Shown here one piece after another: positions 53,482 to 64,000 of a stretch of DNA of 64,000 nucleotides. The notes beneath the pieces were generated by a model, which was given only the letters and a program-made list of their open reading frames with translations, did not search any database and had not been told where the DNA came from. The stretch's first letter is position 1, and every line of letters begins with the position of its first letter. This DNA comes from Candidatus Planktophila sp. (GTDB lineage: Bacteria > Actinomycetota > Actinomycetes > Nanopelagicales > Nanopelagicaceae): contig JAIOWZ010000001.1 in NCBI GenBank assembly GCA_021741905.1, positions 1 through 64,000 of the forward strand. Reading direction: 5' to 3'. Both the position numbers and the translations under genes were made by a program.

Positions 53482-55644
53482 GTGGATACTTTGATAGCAC
53501 CAGTAATCAGTGCTCTCAAAGAGAATCACGCCTCGGTAGATTCTGATGAGGTGTCTCGTGCCTTTGAAGTGGCGCGAGATGCCCACCAAGGTCAGATCCG
53601 AAAATCAGGTGAAGAGTACATAACCCACCCAGTCGCCGTCGCCGAAATCCTGGCACATCTTGGATTAAACCCTGCAACTGTCATTGCTGCCTTACTTCAC
53701 GATACTGTTGAAGATACTAATTATTCATTAGTTCAATTACGAATTGATTTTGGTGATGAGATCGCGAACTTGGTTGATGGTGTTACCAAGTTAGACAAGC
53801 TGAGTTACGGTCCAACTGCAGAAGCTGAAACTGTTCGAAAAATGGTTATTGCAATGTCTCGCGACATTAGAGTGCTCGTTATTAAACTGGCGGATCGGTT
53901 ACACAACGCGCGCACCTGGAAATATGTTTCCGCAGAGAGTGCACTTCGAAAAGCCCGTGAGACTTTAGATATCTATGCTCCGTTGGCTCACCGTTTAGGA
54001 ATGAATGCGATCAAGTGGGAGTTGGAGGACCTTTCCTTTGAAGTTCTGGAACCTAAGAAATTTGAAGAAATCTCCAGATTAGTTGCCGAACGCTCTCCAT
54101 CACGTGATGCTTTAACGGAGCAGGTAATTGAATCTGTGAAAGAGGACTTCTTGCGTGAGCACATAGAAGCCACCGTGACGGGACGAAAAAAGCATTACTT
54201 CTCGGTCTACCAAAAGATGGTTGTTCGTGGTCGTGAGTTCAACGAGATTTATGATCTGGTCGGAATTCGAGTTTTGGTAAATGATGTTCGTGATTGTTAC
54301 GCAGTTCTTGGCTCGATCCATGCCAGGTGGAGTCCTGTTCCGGGACGTTTCAAAGATTACATCGCAATGCCTAAGTTCAATTTATATCAATCTCTTCACA
54401 CAACTGTTATTGGTCCTACAGGAAAAGCGATTGAAATACAGATTCGCACATATGACATGCATGCCAGAGCTGAGTTTGGTATCGCAGCGCACTGGAAATA
54501 CAAGCAGGGTCCTGAAAACACAGAAAGTTCACCGGAAATGTTGTGGCTGCGTCAGTTGCATGAATGGCAGAAAGAAACTGAAGATCCTTCAGAGTTTCTC
54601 GAAGCGTTGCGTTTTGATCTGGGATCACCTGAGGTATTTGTTTTCACACCAAAGGGGAGTGTCGTGGCTTTACCTGGGGGTTCAACACCCGTTGACTTCG
54701 CCTTCTCCGTCCATACTGATGTCGGTCTTCGATGTGCTGGTGCCAAGGTAAATGGACGTTTAGTTCCACTTGATTCTCGCCTGATTAATGGTGATGTTGT
54801 TGAGATTGTCACTAACAAGAGCGAATCAGCGGGGCCAAGTCGAGATTGGCTGAACTTTGTTAAGAGCCCTCGTGCTCGCTCAAAGATTAAGGCTTGGTTT
54901 AGTAAGGAACGTCGCGAAGAAGCGATAGATGCTGGCCGTGAATCTTTAGCCCGCCAAATGCGCAAGGCCGGTCTTCCTTTGCAAAAGATTTTTGCAGGTC
55001 ATTCCTTATTGGAATTGGCTCATGAACTTCGCTATCCAGACATTGATGGATTGTATTCAGCAGTGGGCGATGGATATGTTTCAGCAGCCTCTATCATCGA
55101 TAAGTTAGTAACAGCTTTAGGCGCTGAAGATTCACACCCAGAACCAACGATGGAGGTGTTTGCAAATCGTGTTCCTTCCACGCGACGTTCAAGCAACGCG
55201 ATCGATGTAGAAGGCGCTGATGATGTACTTGTAAAACTTGCTCGTTGCTGCACTCCAGTTCCTGGAGATTTAATCATGGGCTTTATCACCAAGGGCAGTG
55301 GTGTTTCAATTCACCGATCAGACTGCACTAACGCACACGATCTGCAGATTCATCAATTAGATAGAGTCGTAAATGTTAAATGGAGAATAGGTGCCTCTTC
55401 GGTTTTCTTAGTCAATATCCAAGTTGAAGCACTAGATCGTGCTTCTTTATTAGCCGATGTCACGCGCACCCTATCTGACCAGCATGTAAATATTCTGAGC
55501 GCAGCGGTGAGTACTTCCAAGGATCGAACAGCATTCTCACGCTTTACATTTGAGATGGCAGATGCAACTCATCTAGATGCCGTACTTGCTGCTGTGCGAG
55601 GTATTGAAGGCGTTTACGATGTCTATCGAACAACCAACAATTAG
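53482..55644 (+). CDS. relA: (p)ppGpp synthetase/hydrolase (RelA/SpoT)
   Basis: 720 aa with HD (LLHDTVEDT), synthetase (YDLVGIRVLV), TGS and ACT regions. Confidence 0.96.
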   Translation: MDTLIAPVISALKENHASVDSDEVSRAFEVARDAHQGQIRKSGEEYITHPVAVAEILAHLGLNPATVIAALLHDTVEDTNYSLVQLRIDFGDEIANLVDGVTKLDKLSYGPTAEAETVRKMVIAMSRDIRVLVIKLADRLHNARTWKYVSAESALRKARETLDIYAPLAHRLGMNAIKWELEDLSFEVLEPKKFEEISRLVAERSPSRDALTEQVIESVKEDFLREHIEATVTGRKKHYFSVYQKMVVRGREFNEIYDLVGIRVLVNDVRDCYAVLGSIHARWSPVPGRFKDYIAMPKFNLYQSLHTTVIGPTGKAIEIQIRTYDMHARAEFGIAAHWKYKQGPENTESSPEMLWLRQLHEWQKETEDPSEFLEALRFDLGSPEVFVFTPKGSVVALPGGSTPVDFAFSVHTDVGLRCAGAKVNGRLVPLDSRLINGDVVEIVTNKSESAGPSRDWLNFVKSPRARSKIKAWFSKERREEAIDAGRESLARQMRKAGLPLQKIFAGHSLLELAHELRYPDIDGLYSAVGDGYVSAASIIDKLVTALGAEDSHPEPTMEVFANRVPSTRRSSNAIDVEGADDVLVKLARCCTPVPGDLIMGFITKGSGVSIHRSDCTNAHDLQIHQLDRVVNVKWRIGASSVFLVNIQVEALDRASLLADVTRTLSDQHVNILSAAVSTSKDRTAFSRFTFEMADATHLDAVLAAVRGIEGVYDVYRTTNN

Positions 55645-56939
55645 CTAAATTCGGCTAAGCCCTTTTCAGCCTCTGCCAACCAAACCTTACGGGCAGTTGC
55701 AGATTCTGCAGCCTCTTCAGATTTCTTTGTGTTACCACTTGCAGCAAACTTAGCCGCGGCCTTTTCGTAATTGGCTATAGATTCGGTCAGCTGTGCAACA
55801 ACCTCTTCAGCACGCTTTTTTGCAGCCGGATCGGTCTTGCGCCAGCTATCAGCCTCAGCCTCTTTAATAACTGATTCAACTTTTGCTACCCGCGCATCCA
55901 TCGCCGCACGCTTATCTCTATGGGTCATGCCGATCTTTTCCCAAGAACGAAGATGTTCATTGAGAGTCTTTCGAGCCTCTTTGACATCAGAGATTGGAAG
56001 AACGGCTTCAATCAGAGTAAGCAACTCTTCGCGCTTTACGAGATTGGCTGCCATTGTGACATCGCGCTTTTCAAGATCAGCATTCTTAGCAGTGAAGAAT
56101 TGATCTTGTGCGGCCTTAAACCGTGACCACAACTTTGCGTCATCGCCCTTTTTCCCACGTCCAGCTTCTTTCCAGAGATCCATCAGGGCCTTAAAACGCT
56201 TGGCTGTTGGAACCCATTCAGTCGATGTTGCTAATTTTTCCGCCTCTTCGACGATTACCTTCTTGGCATCTGCAACTACAGACTGTGTCGCTTCGAGTGC
56301 AGCAAAGTGTGTTCGACGACGCTTATCAAATTTGTTGCGTGATGAAGAAAAGCGCTTCCACAAATCTGCATCTGCTTTCTTATCTAGACGCGGCGCAGCT
56401 TTCCATTCATCGAGTAGAACTTTGAGGCGATCTCCAGTGCTCTTCCAACTTTCTGAAAGGGCTAGTCCTTCTGCCTCTGCAACGATTTTTTCCTTTTCTA
56501 CAACTATCTGTGCAAGTCGGGCTGTCTTAGCCGCTGTATCTGCAGCTTTTTTTGCCTCATAGGCTTCGCGGTGTCCTTCAATTAGAGGCTCAATCTGTTC
56601 AACAGATGCTGCTAAGGCATCGAGATCGCCAACGCCATTGAATTCTTTGACCTGATCGCGCAATTTTTTAACCGCTGTATAGGCATCAGATGGAACCATT
56701 GCTCCACTTTTTATGCGCGCAGCAAGCAGCGCTATTTCAGCTGCGAGAACTTCAAATTTTCTTACAAAATATGACAAAGCTTCTTCGGCACTTTTGCCTG
56801 GATATGAACCAACCGCCTTTTCGCCTTGTGATGTTCGAACATACACGGTGCCATCATCTGCTACTCGACCAAAAGCTGAAGGATCTCCTATCAACGCACT
56901 TGCTGCGCTGGCCTGGTGCGGAAAATTCATATCTGTCAT
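55641..56939 (-). CDS. DUF349 domain-containing protein
   Basis: Repeated W+acid/base helical repeats: LWKRFSSSRNKFDKRR, LWSRFKAAQDQFFTAK. Confidence 0.88.
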   Translation of the reverse strand: MTDMNFPHQASAASALIGDPSAFGRVADDGTVYVRTSQGEKAVGSYPGKSAEEALSYFVRKFEVLAAEIALLAARIKSGAMVPSDAYTAVKKLRDQVKEFNGVGDLDALAASVEQIEPLIEGHREAYEAKKAADTAAKTARLAQIVVEKEKIVAEAEGLALSESWKSTGDRLKVLLDEWKAAPRLDKKADADLWKRFSSSRNKFDKRRRTHFAALEATQSVVADAKKVIVEEAEKLATSTEWVPTAKRFKALMDLWKEAGRGKKGDDAKLWSRFKAAQDQFFTAKNADLEKRDVTMAANLVKREELLTLIEAVLPISDVKEARKTLNEHLRSWEKIGMTHRDKRAAMDARVAKVESVIKEAEADSWRKTDPAAKKRAEEVVAQLTESIANYEKAAAKFAASGNTKKSEEAAESATARKVWLAEAEKGLAEFS

Positions 56940-57035
56940 GAGAGTGATCCTTTCAGCGCGTTTCTTCTATAAGAAGTTCGCTATGTGGTGGGTGCGATGT
57001 TCAGAAGTTTTAAGGCTTCTGAGCGTGGGTTGAGG

Positions 57036-57098
57036 ATGTATTCGTGTGCAAAAGGTACCCTGTCTCATGGTGTGAGCGTCAATCGCTCTGGAATCTGA
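57036..57098 (+). other. Putative 20-codon upstream ORF (MYSCAKGTLSHGVSVNRSGI)
   Basis: ATG preceded by GTGGGTTGAG-N, identical to the 10-mer and spacing before the downstream ATG at 57122. Confidence 0.4.
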
Positions 57099-57121
57099 GC
57101 GTGAAAAGAGGTGGGTTGAGC

Positions 57122-57784
57122 ATGCTGATCGACTCATTTGCCGCACCGATGTATGCCACCAATTGCTGGGTGATCGCAACGGAACCAGGGGCCGAGTGCG
57201 TGGTCATTGATCCTGGCATGCCAGATGTTTCTCAGCAGGTGACAGAAATATTGGAAAGGCACAATCTTAAACCGGTAGCTGTGATTGCAACCCATGGTCA
57301 CCTGGACCATACCTTTTCTATCCAAGCAATCGCTGATGGTTACGAAATTCCTTCTTACATCCACAGTGAAGATCGGGCAGCGCTGTCGAACCCAGAAAAG
57401 CTTGTTAGTTCAGAATTTCAAAGCACCTTATCGGGAATGAATTTTTCTGAAGCAAAGTATGTTCGCGAGCTTAGAAATGGCGATGTAATTGAACTAGTTG
57501 GGCTTTCCTTTAAGGCAATCCACTCTCCCGGTCATACTCGAGGCTCATTAATGTTTGAAGTTTCCAATGAGGTATTAGTCAGCGGGGATGTCCTGTTTGC
57601 TGGTTCAATTGGCCGTACCGATTTACCCACTGGTTCTGCAAAAGATATGGAAGAAACCTTGCGCAAGAAAGTACTGCCACTAGCCGATCATCTACGAGTG
57701 TTACCCGGTCACGGACGAGAAACTACTATGGAATATGAAAAAAAGAATAATCCTTATCTTAAGAGTTTGGTGGGTCGCTACTGA
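57122..57784 (+). CDS. MBL-fold metallo-hydrolase (glyoxalase II-like)
   Basis: [37 protein letters not shown]. Confidence 0.92.
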   Translation: MLIDSFAAPMYATNCWVIATEPGAECVVIDPGMPDVSQQVTEILERHNLKPVAVIATHGHLDHTFSIQAIADGYEIPSYIHSEDRAALSNPEKLVSSEFQSTLSGMNFSEAKYVRELRNGDVIELVGLSFKAIHSPGHTRGSLMFEVSNEVLVSGDVLFAGSIGRTDLPTGSAKDMEETLRKKVLPLADHLRVLPGHGRETTMEYEKKNNPYLKSLVGRY

Positions 57785-59034
57785 TGCCCGGTCAAAAGAT
57801 TTCTGCGCCAAAGGGCGTAAGTGAGTATGTGCCAAGCAGATCAAGGGCATTTGAATTTGTTCGCGAGAACTTAATTGCACCTGCCAAGCGTGCAGGGTAT
57901 CAATTAATAGAGTTGCCTGTTTTTGAAGACACTGAACTCTTCACGCGCGGTGTCGGTGAATCTACCGATGTTGTGTCTAAAGAGATGTATACCTTCGAGG
58001 ATCGTGGTGGCCGATCAATAACCCTTCGTCCCGAAGGAACTGCCGGTGTGATGCGCGCTGTCATCGAACATGGATTAGATCGTGGACAGTTGCCAGTTAA
58101 AGTTTGGTACTCAGGCCAGTTCTTTCGTGCAGAGCGTCCGCAAGCTGGACGCTATCGACAGTTCTATCAAGTTGGAATTGAAGCGATTGGTCTAGATGAT
58201 CCTGCAATTGATGCCGAAGTTATTGCAATTGCAGACGCGGGTTTTAAGGCAATAGGACTCAGCAAATACCGTCTAGAAATTACTTCATTAGGAGATGCCG
58301 AATCTCGCGCAGCTCATCGGGTTGATCTCGTAGAATTTATCTCAACGCTCAGATTGGATGAAGCAACAGCTGCGCGGGCCCTTGTTAATCCGCTCCGCCT
58401 CTTTGATGACAAGCGCGAGGAAATGCGCAAGGCGATGGCTGATGCTCCACTATTGATCAATTATCTAAATGAAGCTTCCCGCCTTCAATTTGAACAAGTG
58501 CAAAAGTATTTGAATGCCTTGGGAATTTCATATGTACTCAATCCACGAATGGTGCGTGGTCTTGATTACTACACAGGGACTACCTTCGAGTTTGTTCACG
58601 AATTGTTGGGGGCGCAATCAGGTATTGGAGGCGGCGGACGATATGACGGTTTGATGGAGCAACTCGGAGGCCAGTCTCTCTCTGGAATTGGATTTGGATT
58701 AGGCGTCGATCGCGCACTTTTAGCTGCAGAGGCAGAAGGAGTAATAGGAAACGATGCTTTTGTTTCAGATCTATTCATCATTCCGCTAGGCGAGTCGGCC
58801 AGAGTTAAAGCCTTAACTATTGCCGCCGATTTACGAACCCATGGAAAGAGCGTAGAAATTGCCTTTGGTGATCGCGCCCTCAAAGGGGCTATGAAAGGTG
58901 CCGATAAAAGCGGTGCGAAATGTGTCGTGGTACTTGGTGAATCAGAGATTTCTAGCGGAACAGTTGAATTGAAAGAGATGAAATCTGGGCACACATCTTC
59001 AGTTAAGATTGACTCATTGCTCGAAGCTCTCTAA
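57784..59034 (+). CDS. hisS: Histidyl-tRNA synthetase
   Basis: [26 protein letters not shown]. Confidence 0.97.
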   Translation: MPGQKISAPKGVSEYVPSRSRAFEFVRENLIAPAKRAGYQLIELPVFEDTELFTRGVGESTDVVSKEMYTFEDRGGRSITLRPEGTAGVMRAVIEHGLDRGQLPVKVWYSGQFFRAERPQAGRYRQFYQVGIEAIGLDDPAIDAEVIAIADAGFKAIGLSKYRLEITSLGDAESRAAHRVDLVEFISTLRLDEATAARALVNPLRLFDDKREEMRKAMADAPLLINYLNEASRLQFEQVQKYLNALGISYVLNPRMVRGLDYYTGTTFEFVHELLGAQSGIGGGGRYDGLMEQLGGQSLSGIGFGLGVDRALLAAEAEGVIGNDAFVSDLFIIPLGESARVKALTIAADLRTHGKSVEIAFGDRALKGAMKGADKSGAKCVVVLGESEISSGTVELKEMKSGHTSSVKIDSLLEAL

Positions 59035-59056
59035 AACGGAAAAATTGGACTAATTA

Positions 59057-60811
59057 ATGTTGCGTACACATGAAGCAGGCTCACTTCGTAAATCCCATGC
59101 GGGTCAGACAGTCACCCTCGCAGGATGGGTTTCACGTCGCCGAGATCATGGTGGTGTTGCCTTTATTGATCTTCGTGATGCATCTGGTTCAGTGCAAGTA
59201 GTTATTCGCGACGAAAAAGTCGCAGGATCATTACGCGCAGAGTGGTGTTTGCTAATAACAGGTGAGGTTGTCGCTCGACCTGACGGAAATCAGAATACAA
59301 ACATCGCAACAGGTGAAATTGAAGTGATGGGGGACACCGTTGTTGTCTTGTCAGAATCCGCCCCGCTGCCCTTTCCTGTAGATAGTGGAGATGACACAGA
59401 CATTAACGAAGAGGTTCGACTGCGTTACCGATATTTAGACCTGCGCCGTGAAAAGCCGGCGCACAACCTGCGCTTGCGTTCAAAAGTCACTTCAACGATC
59501 CGTCGCGTGATGGAAGAAGAGACATTCCTTGAGATTGAAACACCATACTTAACTAGGTCAACACCAGAAGGAGCGCGCGACTTTTTAGTTCCAGTTCGCC
59601 TGCAACCAGGTAGTTGGTATGCCTTGCCTCAGTCACCGCAGCTTTTTAAGCAACTGTTGATGGTTGCAGGTATGGAAAAGTATTATCAAATCGCACGCTG
59701 TTTCCGTGATGAGGACTTTCGGGCAGATCGCCAACCAGAGTTCACGCAACTCGATATTGAAATGTCATTTATTGATCAGGAAGATATTTTGGCTGTGGCT
59801 GAAAAGATTGTTGCTCGCATTTGGAAGGAAACCGTTAACTACGATATCCCTCTTCCATTGCAGCGCATGACATATGCCGACGCGATGACACAGTATGGAT
59901 CTGACAAACCCGATCTTCGTTTCACAAATCAGTTAGTGGATCTCACCTCATTTTTTGGTGAGACACCTTTTAGAGTTTTCCAAGCTCCTTATGTGGGCGC
60001 GGTTGTTATGCCCGGGGGAGCATCCTCTGCACGTCGCGAGTTAGATGCGTGGCAGGACTGGGCAAAGGCACGTGGCGCAAAGGGACTGGCATACATTCTG
60101 GTAAATGAAGATGGCACTCTAGGTGGCCCAGTTTCAAAGAATATTTCCGAGAAGGAAACTGTAGGAATTGTTCAAGCAGCTGGCGCTAAAGTTGGAGATG
60201 CGATCTTCTTTGCAGCAGGAGAACGAACAGCTTCTTTAAATCTGTTGGGTGCCGTTCGATTAGAAATTGGAAAGCGATGCGGTCTAATCCCTGAAGGTAA
60301 GTGGGAATTCTTGTGGGTAGTAGATGCTCCTATGTTTGAGCCGACAGACAACGGTGGATGGACAGCTGTTCATCATCCATTTACTGGACCCAAGCCAGAG
60401 TTTGCAGCAACATTCAAGTCAGATCCTGCCTCAGCACTTGCTTATGCCTATGACATTGTATTGAACGGAACTGAGTTAGGTGGCGGATCGATTCGTATTC
60501 ATGATCGAACTATGCAAAAAGATGTTTTCTCTGTCATTGGCTTAAGTGATGAAGAGGCAAACAGTAAGTTTGGTTTCTTGTTAGAAGCTTTCAATTATGG
60601 GCCGCCACCGCATGGCGGAATTGCACTTGGTTTAGATCGAGCTTGTGCACTGCTGACTGGGTCAGACTCGATTCGTGAAGTTATTGCTTTCCCAAAGACA
60701 GCTAGTGGTGGAGATCCTCTAACGGGTGCTCCAACTCCCATTACTCCCGCTCAACGCAAAGAGAGCGGAATCGATTGGGTTCCACAAGCAAAAACCAGCG
60801 AAGACAAGTAA
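59057..60811 (+). CDS. aspS: Aspartyl-tRNA synthetase
   Basis: 584 aa; [38 protein letters not shown]. Confidence 0.97.
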   Translation: MLRTHEAGSLRKSHAGQTVTLAGWVSRRRDHGGVAFIDLRDASGSVQVVIRDEKVAGSLRAEWCLLITGEVVARPDGNQNTNIATGEIEVMGDTVVVLSESAPLPFPVDSGDDTDINEEVRLRYRYLDLRREKPAHNLRLRSKVTSTIRRVMEEETFLEIETPYLTRSTPEGARDFLVPVRLQPGSWYALPQSPQLFKQLLMVAGMEKYYQIARCFRDEDFRADRQPEFTQLDIEMSFIDQEDILAVAEKIVARIWKETVNYDIPLPLQRMTYADAMTQYGSDKPDLRFTNQLVDLTSFFGETPFRVFQAPYVGAVVMPGGASSARRELDAWQDWAKARGAKGLAYILVNEDGTLGGPVSKNISEKETVGIVQAAGAKVGDAIFFAAGERTASLNLLGAVRLEIGKRCGLIPEGKWEFLWVVDAPMFEPTDNGGWTAVHHPFTGPKPEFAATFKSDPASALAYAYDIVLNGTELGGGSIRIHDRTMQKDVFSVIGLSDEEANSKFGFLLEAFNYGPPPHGGIALGLDRACALLTGSDSIREVIAFPKTASGGDPLTGAPTPITPAQRKESGIDWVPQAKTSEDK

Positions 60812-60831
60812 GGGTCAGGTAGGCTAACGAT

Positions 60832-61194
60832 ATGGGTCCAGGCGGAATTGCAACGATAATTGCAGCATCATCTCTTGCTGTAATCGCTTTGGCTATCGCA
60901 TATGTTGTTATCCGAGTCGGTCGCTTCGTTGACGAAGCAAGCACTTCACTCAAGGTTCTTACAGAAGAGACCGCCCCGCTCATTGACGAGTTGAATACAA
61001 CAGTAACTCTTGTCAATGGTCCTCTTCATAGTATTAACCGCGTTACCAAGAATATTGAAGAAATGTCTGACAAAGTCAATGAAGCGGCATCAACTTTTAT
61101 GAACAAAAATGGTTCGGCGGTCAAGGTGGCAGGAGCTCTTATATCAGCAGCGCAAATGAACAAGGGCCGCTCAAAAAAGAAGAAGGCGGAGTGA
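60832..61194 (+). CDS. DUF948 domain-containing protein
   Basis: N-terminal TM plus coiled region; VNGPLHSINRVTKNIEEMSDKVNEA; between aspS and alaS. Confidence 0.75.
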   Translation: MGPGGIATIIAASSLAVIALAIAYVVIRVGRFVDEASTSLKVLTEETAPLIDELNTTVTLVNGPLHSINRVTKNIEEMSDKVNEAASTFMNKNGSAVKVAGALISAAQMNKGRSKKKKAE

Positions 61195-61203
61195 TCCTAG
61201 CTA

Positions 61204-63876
61204 GTGGAATCCGCCGAGATCCGTTCGCGCTGGCTGCGCTTCTTTGAATCAGATAACCAACAGGGTTTAACCCACACAGTTGTGCCTTCAGCATCTGTGA
61301 TTGCTGATGATCCAAATCTCTTATTAGTAAATGCCGGGATGGTTCCCTTTAAGCCGTTCTTTCTGGGTGAGGTAACACCGCCTTATAAGAGAGCTACTTC
61401 AGTGCAAAAGTGTGTTCGTACATTAGATATTGATGAAGTTGGTAAAACAACTCGTCACGCATCTTTTTTTCAAATGTGTGGCAATTTCTCTTTTGGTGAC
61501 TACTTCAAAGAAGGCGCAATCGCACTTGCATGGGAACTTTTAACACGCCCTATCGCAGATGGTGGATATGGTTTCCCTGAAGATAAATTGTGGGTGACTG
61601 TTTACTTAGATGATGATGAAGCTGCAGATATTTGGCACAAAAAAATTGGTGTGCCAAAGGAGCGAATCCAGCGCCGTGACATGGCAGATAATTTCTGGTC
61701 GATGGGAGTGCCAGGACCCTGCGGACCATGTTCTGAAATTTACTATGACCGAGGTCCTGCATATGGCGCTGAGGGCGGACCTATCGCAGATGAAAATAGA
61801 TACCTTGAAATTTGGAATCTTGTTTTCATGCAAAATGAACGTGGTGCTGGTGGCGGAAAAGATAGCTATCCGATTCTTGGCGAATTGCCAGCAAAAAGTA
61901 TTGATACGGGTCTTGGCTTAGAGCGAACGGCAGCGTTGTTGCAGGGTGTTGAAAATATTTATGAGATCGATACAACAATAATGATTTTGAATCGCGCCTC
62001 TGAACTGACGGGAGTTAAGTACGGAACATCTGAAAAGTCAGATATTTCATTGCGCGTGATTGCCGATCACGCCCGTACATCTGCCATGTTGATCGGTGAT
62101 GGGGTAACGCCCGGTAATGAAGGTCGTGGCTATGTGCTGCGCCGAATGATGCGCAGAACTATTCGCAATATGCGTCTTTTGGGATCGGTGGATCCAATCA
62201 TGTCTGAATTAACTGTCGCTGCAATTGGTGCAATGGGGTCGCAGTATCCGGAGTTGGTAGCCGATAAGAAGCGCATTTTATCTGTCAGTGTTTCCGAAGA
62301 AGAAAGTTTCTTGCAAACACTCAAAAGTGGTACCGCAATCTTTGATCTTGCATCAGTTGCTTTGAAGAAAAGTAAGGCAACTGTCGTACCTGGTGATGAA
62401 GTCTTTAAACTTCATGACACTTATGGCTTCCCTTTTGATTTAACCTTGGAGATGGCGCGCGAAGAGGGCCTCGAGGTTGATGAAGATGGCTTCCGCCGTT
62501 TGATGAAGGAACAAAAGGATCGAGCAAAGGCTGATGCGAAGGCGAAGAAATCAGGTCATGCCGATGTTTCTGTCTATAAGGCTATTGCTGATAAAAACGG
62601 CAAAAGTGAATTCGTTGGTTACGCCCAGCAGAGTTCAGAATCAAAGCTAACTGGAATTGTTGTAGATGGAATTGGTGTTACAAGTGCCTCAGAAGGCGAA
62701 GATGTTGAGCTCACCTTAAATCGAACACCGTTCTATGCTGAAGGTGGTGGCCAATTAGCAGATGGCGGGCGCATTACCTTAAGCAACGGTGCAATTGTTG
62801 AAATTGAAGATGTTCAATCACCAGTTCCTGGTCTTTCAGTACACCGCGGCCGCGTTATTAGCGGTGCAGTTGAAGTTGGTAGTGACGCACTTGCTGAGAT
62901 AGATGTCCAGCGTCGTCACGCTATTTCGAGGGCGCATACGGCAACTCACATGGTTCACAAGGCGTTCCGTGAAATTCTTGGCGAAACTGCGACACAAGCT
63001 GGATCTGAGAATTCACCTGGTCGTTTCCGCTTTGATTTTCCATCTACTGGTTCAGTTCCAGCCAGTGTTTTAGATGATGTTGAATCGCGGGTCAATGCTT
63101 TATTACTAGATAATCTTGAAGTGACTGCTGAAAGTATGAGTCAAGCGAAGGCTAAAGAACTTGGCGCCATGGCTTTGTTTGGAGAAAAATATGGTGATGT
63201 CGTCCGCGTAGTCAGCGTGGGCGAATGGGCCCGTGAATTATGCGGCGGAACACATGTTGAAAGATCCGGGCAGCTAGGCGTGATCAAGTTGTTGGGTGAA
63301 TCCTCAATTGGAGCTGGTGTTCGTCGCGTTGAGGCACTTGTCGGGGTTGATGCTTATAAGTTTTTAGCCCGTGAACATCTTTTGCTCAACTCGCTTACTG
63401 ATTTAGTAAAAGGTGCTCGCACGGAAGAGTTACCTGAGCGAATCTCAGAGTTACTGAACAAGATGAAGGAAATTGAAAAAGAACTAGCATCGGTTCGTTC
63501 AGCGCAAGCTCTTTCTCAAGTAGGAGAGCTTGCCAAAAAGGCCAAAGTGATTAATGGAATTTCCTACATCTCATCAGTCATGGCTGATGGTGTTTCAGGC
63601 GATGACCTACGAAAAATCGCATTAGATTTACGATCTGGCGAAGCGAAATCCGTGGTCGCTCTGATCAGTTCTAATGACGGTAAACCAGTTTTGGTCGTTG
63701 CAACAAGCGAAGCGGCGCGATCAGCTGGGGTTAAGGCTGGAGCGCTAGTAAAAATTGGTTCAACTATTCTGGGCGGCGGCGGCGGCGGTAAGGATGATTT
63801 CGCACAAGGTGGCGGGATTGATTCGTCAAAATCACAGGATGCTTTGACTGCAATCTCAAACGCGCTCGTTGGTTAA
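61204..63876 (+). CDS. alaS: Alanyl-tRNA synthetase
   Basis: 890 aa; [26 protein letters not shown]-terminal [15 protein letters not shown]. Confidence 0.97.
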   Translation: MESAEIRSRWLRFFESDNQQGLTHTVVPSASVIADDPNLLLVNAGMVPFKPFFLGEVTPPYKRATSVQKCVRTLDIDEVGKTTRHASFFQMCGNFSFGDYFKEGAIALAWELLTRPIADGGYGFPEDKLWVTVYLDDDEAADIWHKKIGVPKERIQRRDMADNFWSMGVPGPCGPCSEIYYDRGPAYGAEGGPIADENRYLEIWNLVFMQNERGAGGGKDSYPILGELPAKSIDTGLGLERTAALLQGVENIYEIDTTIMILNRASELTGVKYGTSEKSDISLRVIADHARTSAMLIGDGVTPGNEGRGYVLRRMMRRTIRNMRLLGSVDPIMSELTVAAIGAMGSQYPELVADKKRILSVSVSEEESFLQTLKSGTAIFDLASVALKKSKATVVPGDEVFKLHDTYGFPFDLTLEMAREEGLEVDEDGFRRLMKEQKDRAKADAKAKKSGHADVSVYKAIADKNGKSEFVGYAQQSSESKLTGIVVDGIGVTSASEGEDVELTLNRTPFYAEGGGQLADGGRITLSNGAIVEIEDVQSPVPGLSVHRGRVISGAVEVGSDALAEIDVQRRHAISRAHTATHMVHKAFREILGETATQAGSENSPGRFRFDFPSTGSVPASVLDDVESRVNALLLDNLEVTAESMSQAKAKELGAMALFGEKYGDVVRVVSVGEWARELCGGTHVERSGQLGVIKLLGESSIGAGVRRVEALVGVDAYKFLAREHLLLNSLTDLVKGARTEELPERISELLNKMKEIEKELASVRSAQALSQVGELAKKAKVINGISYISSVMADGVSGDDLRKIALDLRSGEAKSVVALISSNDGKPVLVVATSEAARSAGVKAGALVKIGSTILGGGGGGKDDFAQGGGIDSSKSQDALTAISNALVG

Positions 63877-64000
63877 ATGATGGAGCGCGGGCGTCGAATC
63901 GCATTTGATTACGGTGATGTTCGAATTGGCGTAGCTGTCAGTGATCCAGATTCGATTCTCTCTTCTCCTTTAACAACATTGAAAGCAAACGATAAGTCGC
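63877..64000 (+). CDS. ruvX: RuvX/YqgF-family Holliday junction resolvase-like protein (3' truncated by window edge)
   Basis: [41 protein letters not shown]. Confidence 0.88.
   Translation, partial: MMERGRRIAFDYGDVRIGVAVSDPDSILSSPLTTLKANDKS

Noticed and set aside
1-64000. CRISPR arrays, prophage, transposases, integrons, toxin-antitoxin or restriction systems
   Set aside because: No repeat-spacer pattern and no matching protein motifs in the ORF track; the window is core housekeeping.

Overview
This 64 kb window is a gene-dense, low-to-mid GC actinobacterial chromosome segment. Gene content and order (lipA/lipB, actinobacterial ctaCDF and qcrCAB, thrS-HIT-pgsA-patA-pimA, pdxST-yebC-ruvCAB-secDF-relA-DUF349-hisS-aspS-alaS-ruvX) suggest a streamlined freshwater acI/Nanopelagicales-type genome; that placement is inference. 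I support about 64 protein-coding genes, 3 tRNAs (Val-GAC, Cys-GCA, Gly-GCC), one cobalamin riboswitch and one strong hairpin terminator. I saw no CRISPR array, prophage, transposon or rRNA. Most interesting: (1) a cobalamin riboswitch heading an operon of an SCO2322-like secreted protein plus EcfT/EcfA/EcfS, a candidate B12-uptake system with an uncharacterised secreted part; (2) a 194-aa intact ORF that looks like the stump of an EF-G2-like translation GTPase without P-loop, switch regions or domains II-V; (3) a miniaturised NhaA antiporter that keeps the catalytic motifs but lacks the TM1 and TM6 regions; (4) a recurring TANNNT-N6/7-ATG architecture implying widespread leaderless mRNAs; (5) ten convergent gene pairs with almost no spacer, four sharing the tetranucleotide TTAG as opposing stop codons; (6) a duplicated translation-start block creating a 20-codon uORF upstream of an MBL-fold hydrolase. 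Everything was read by eye; no database or folding software was run.
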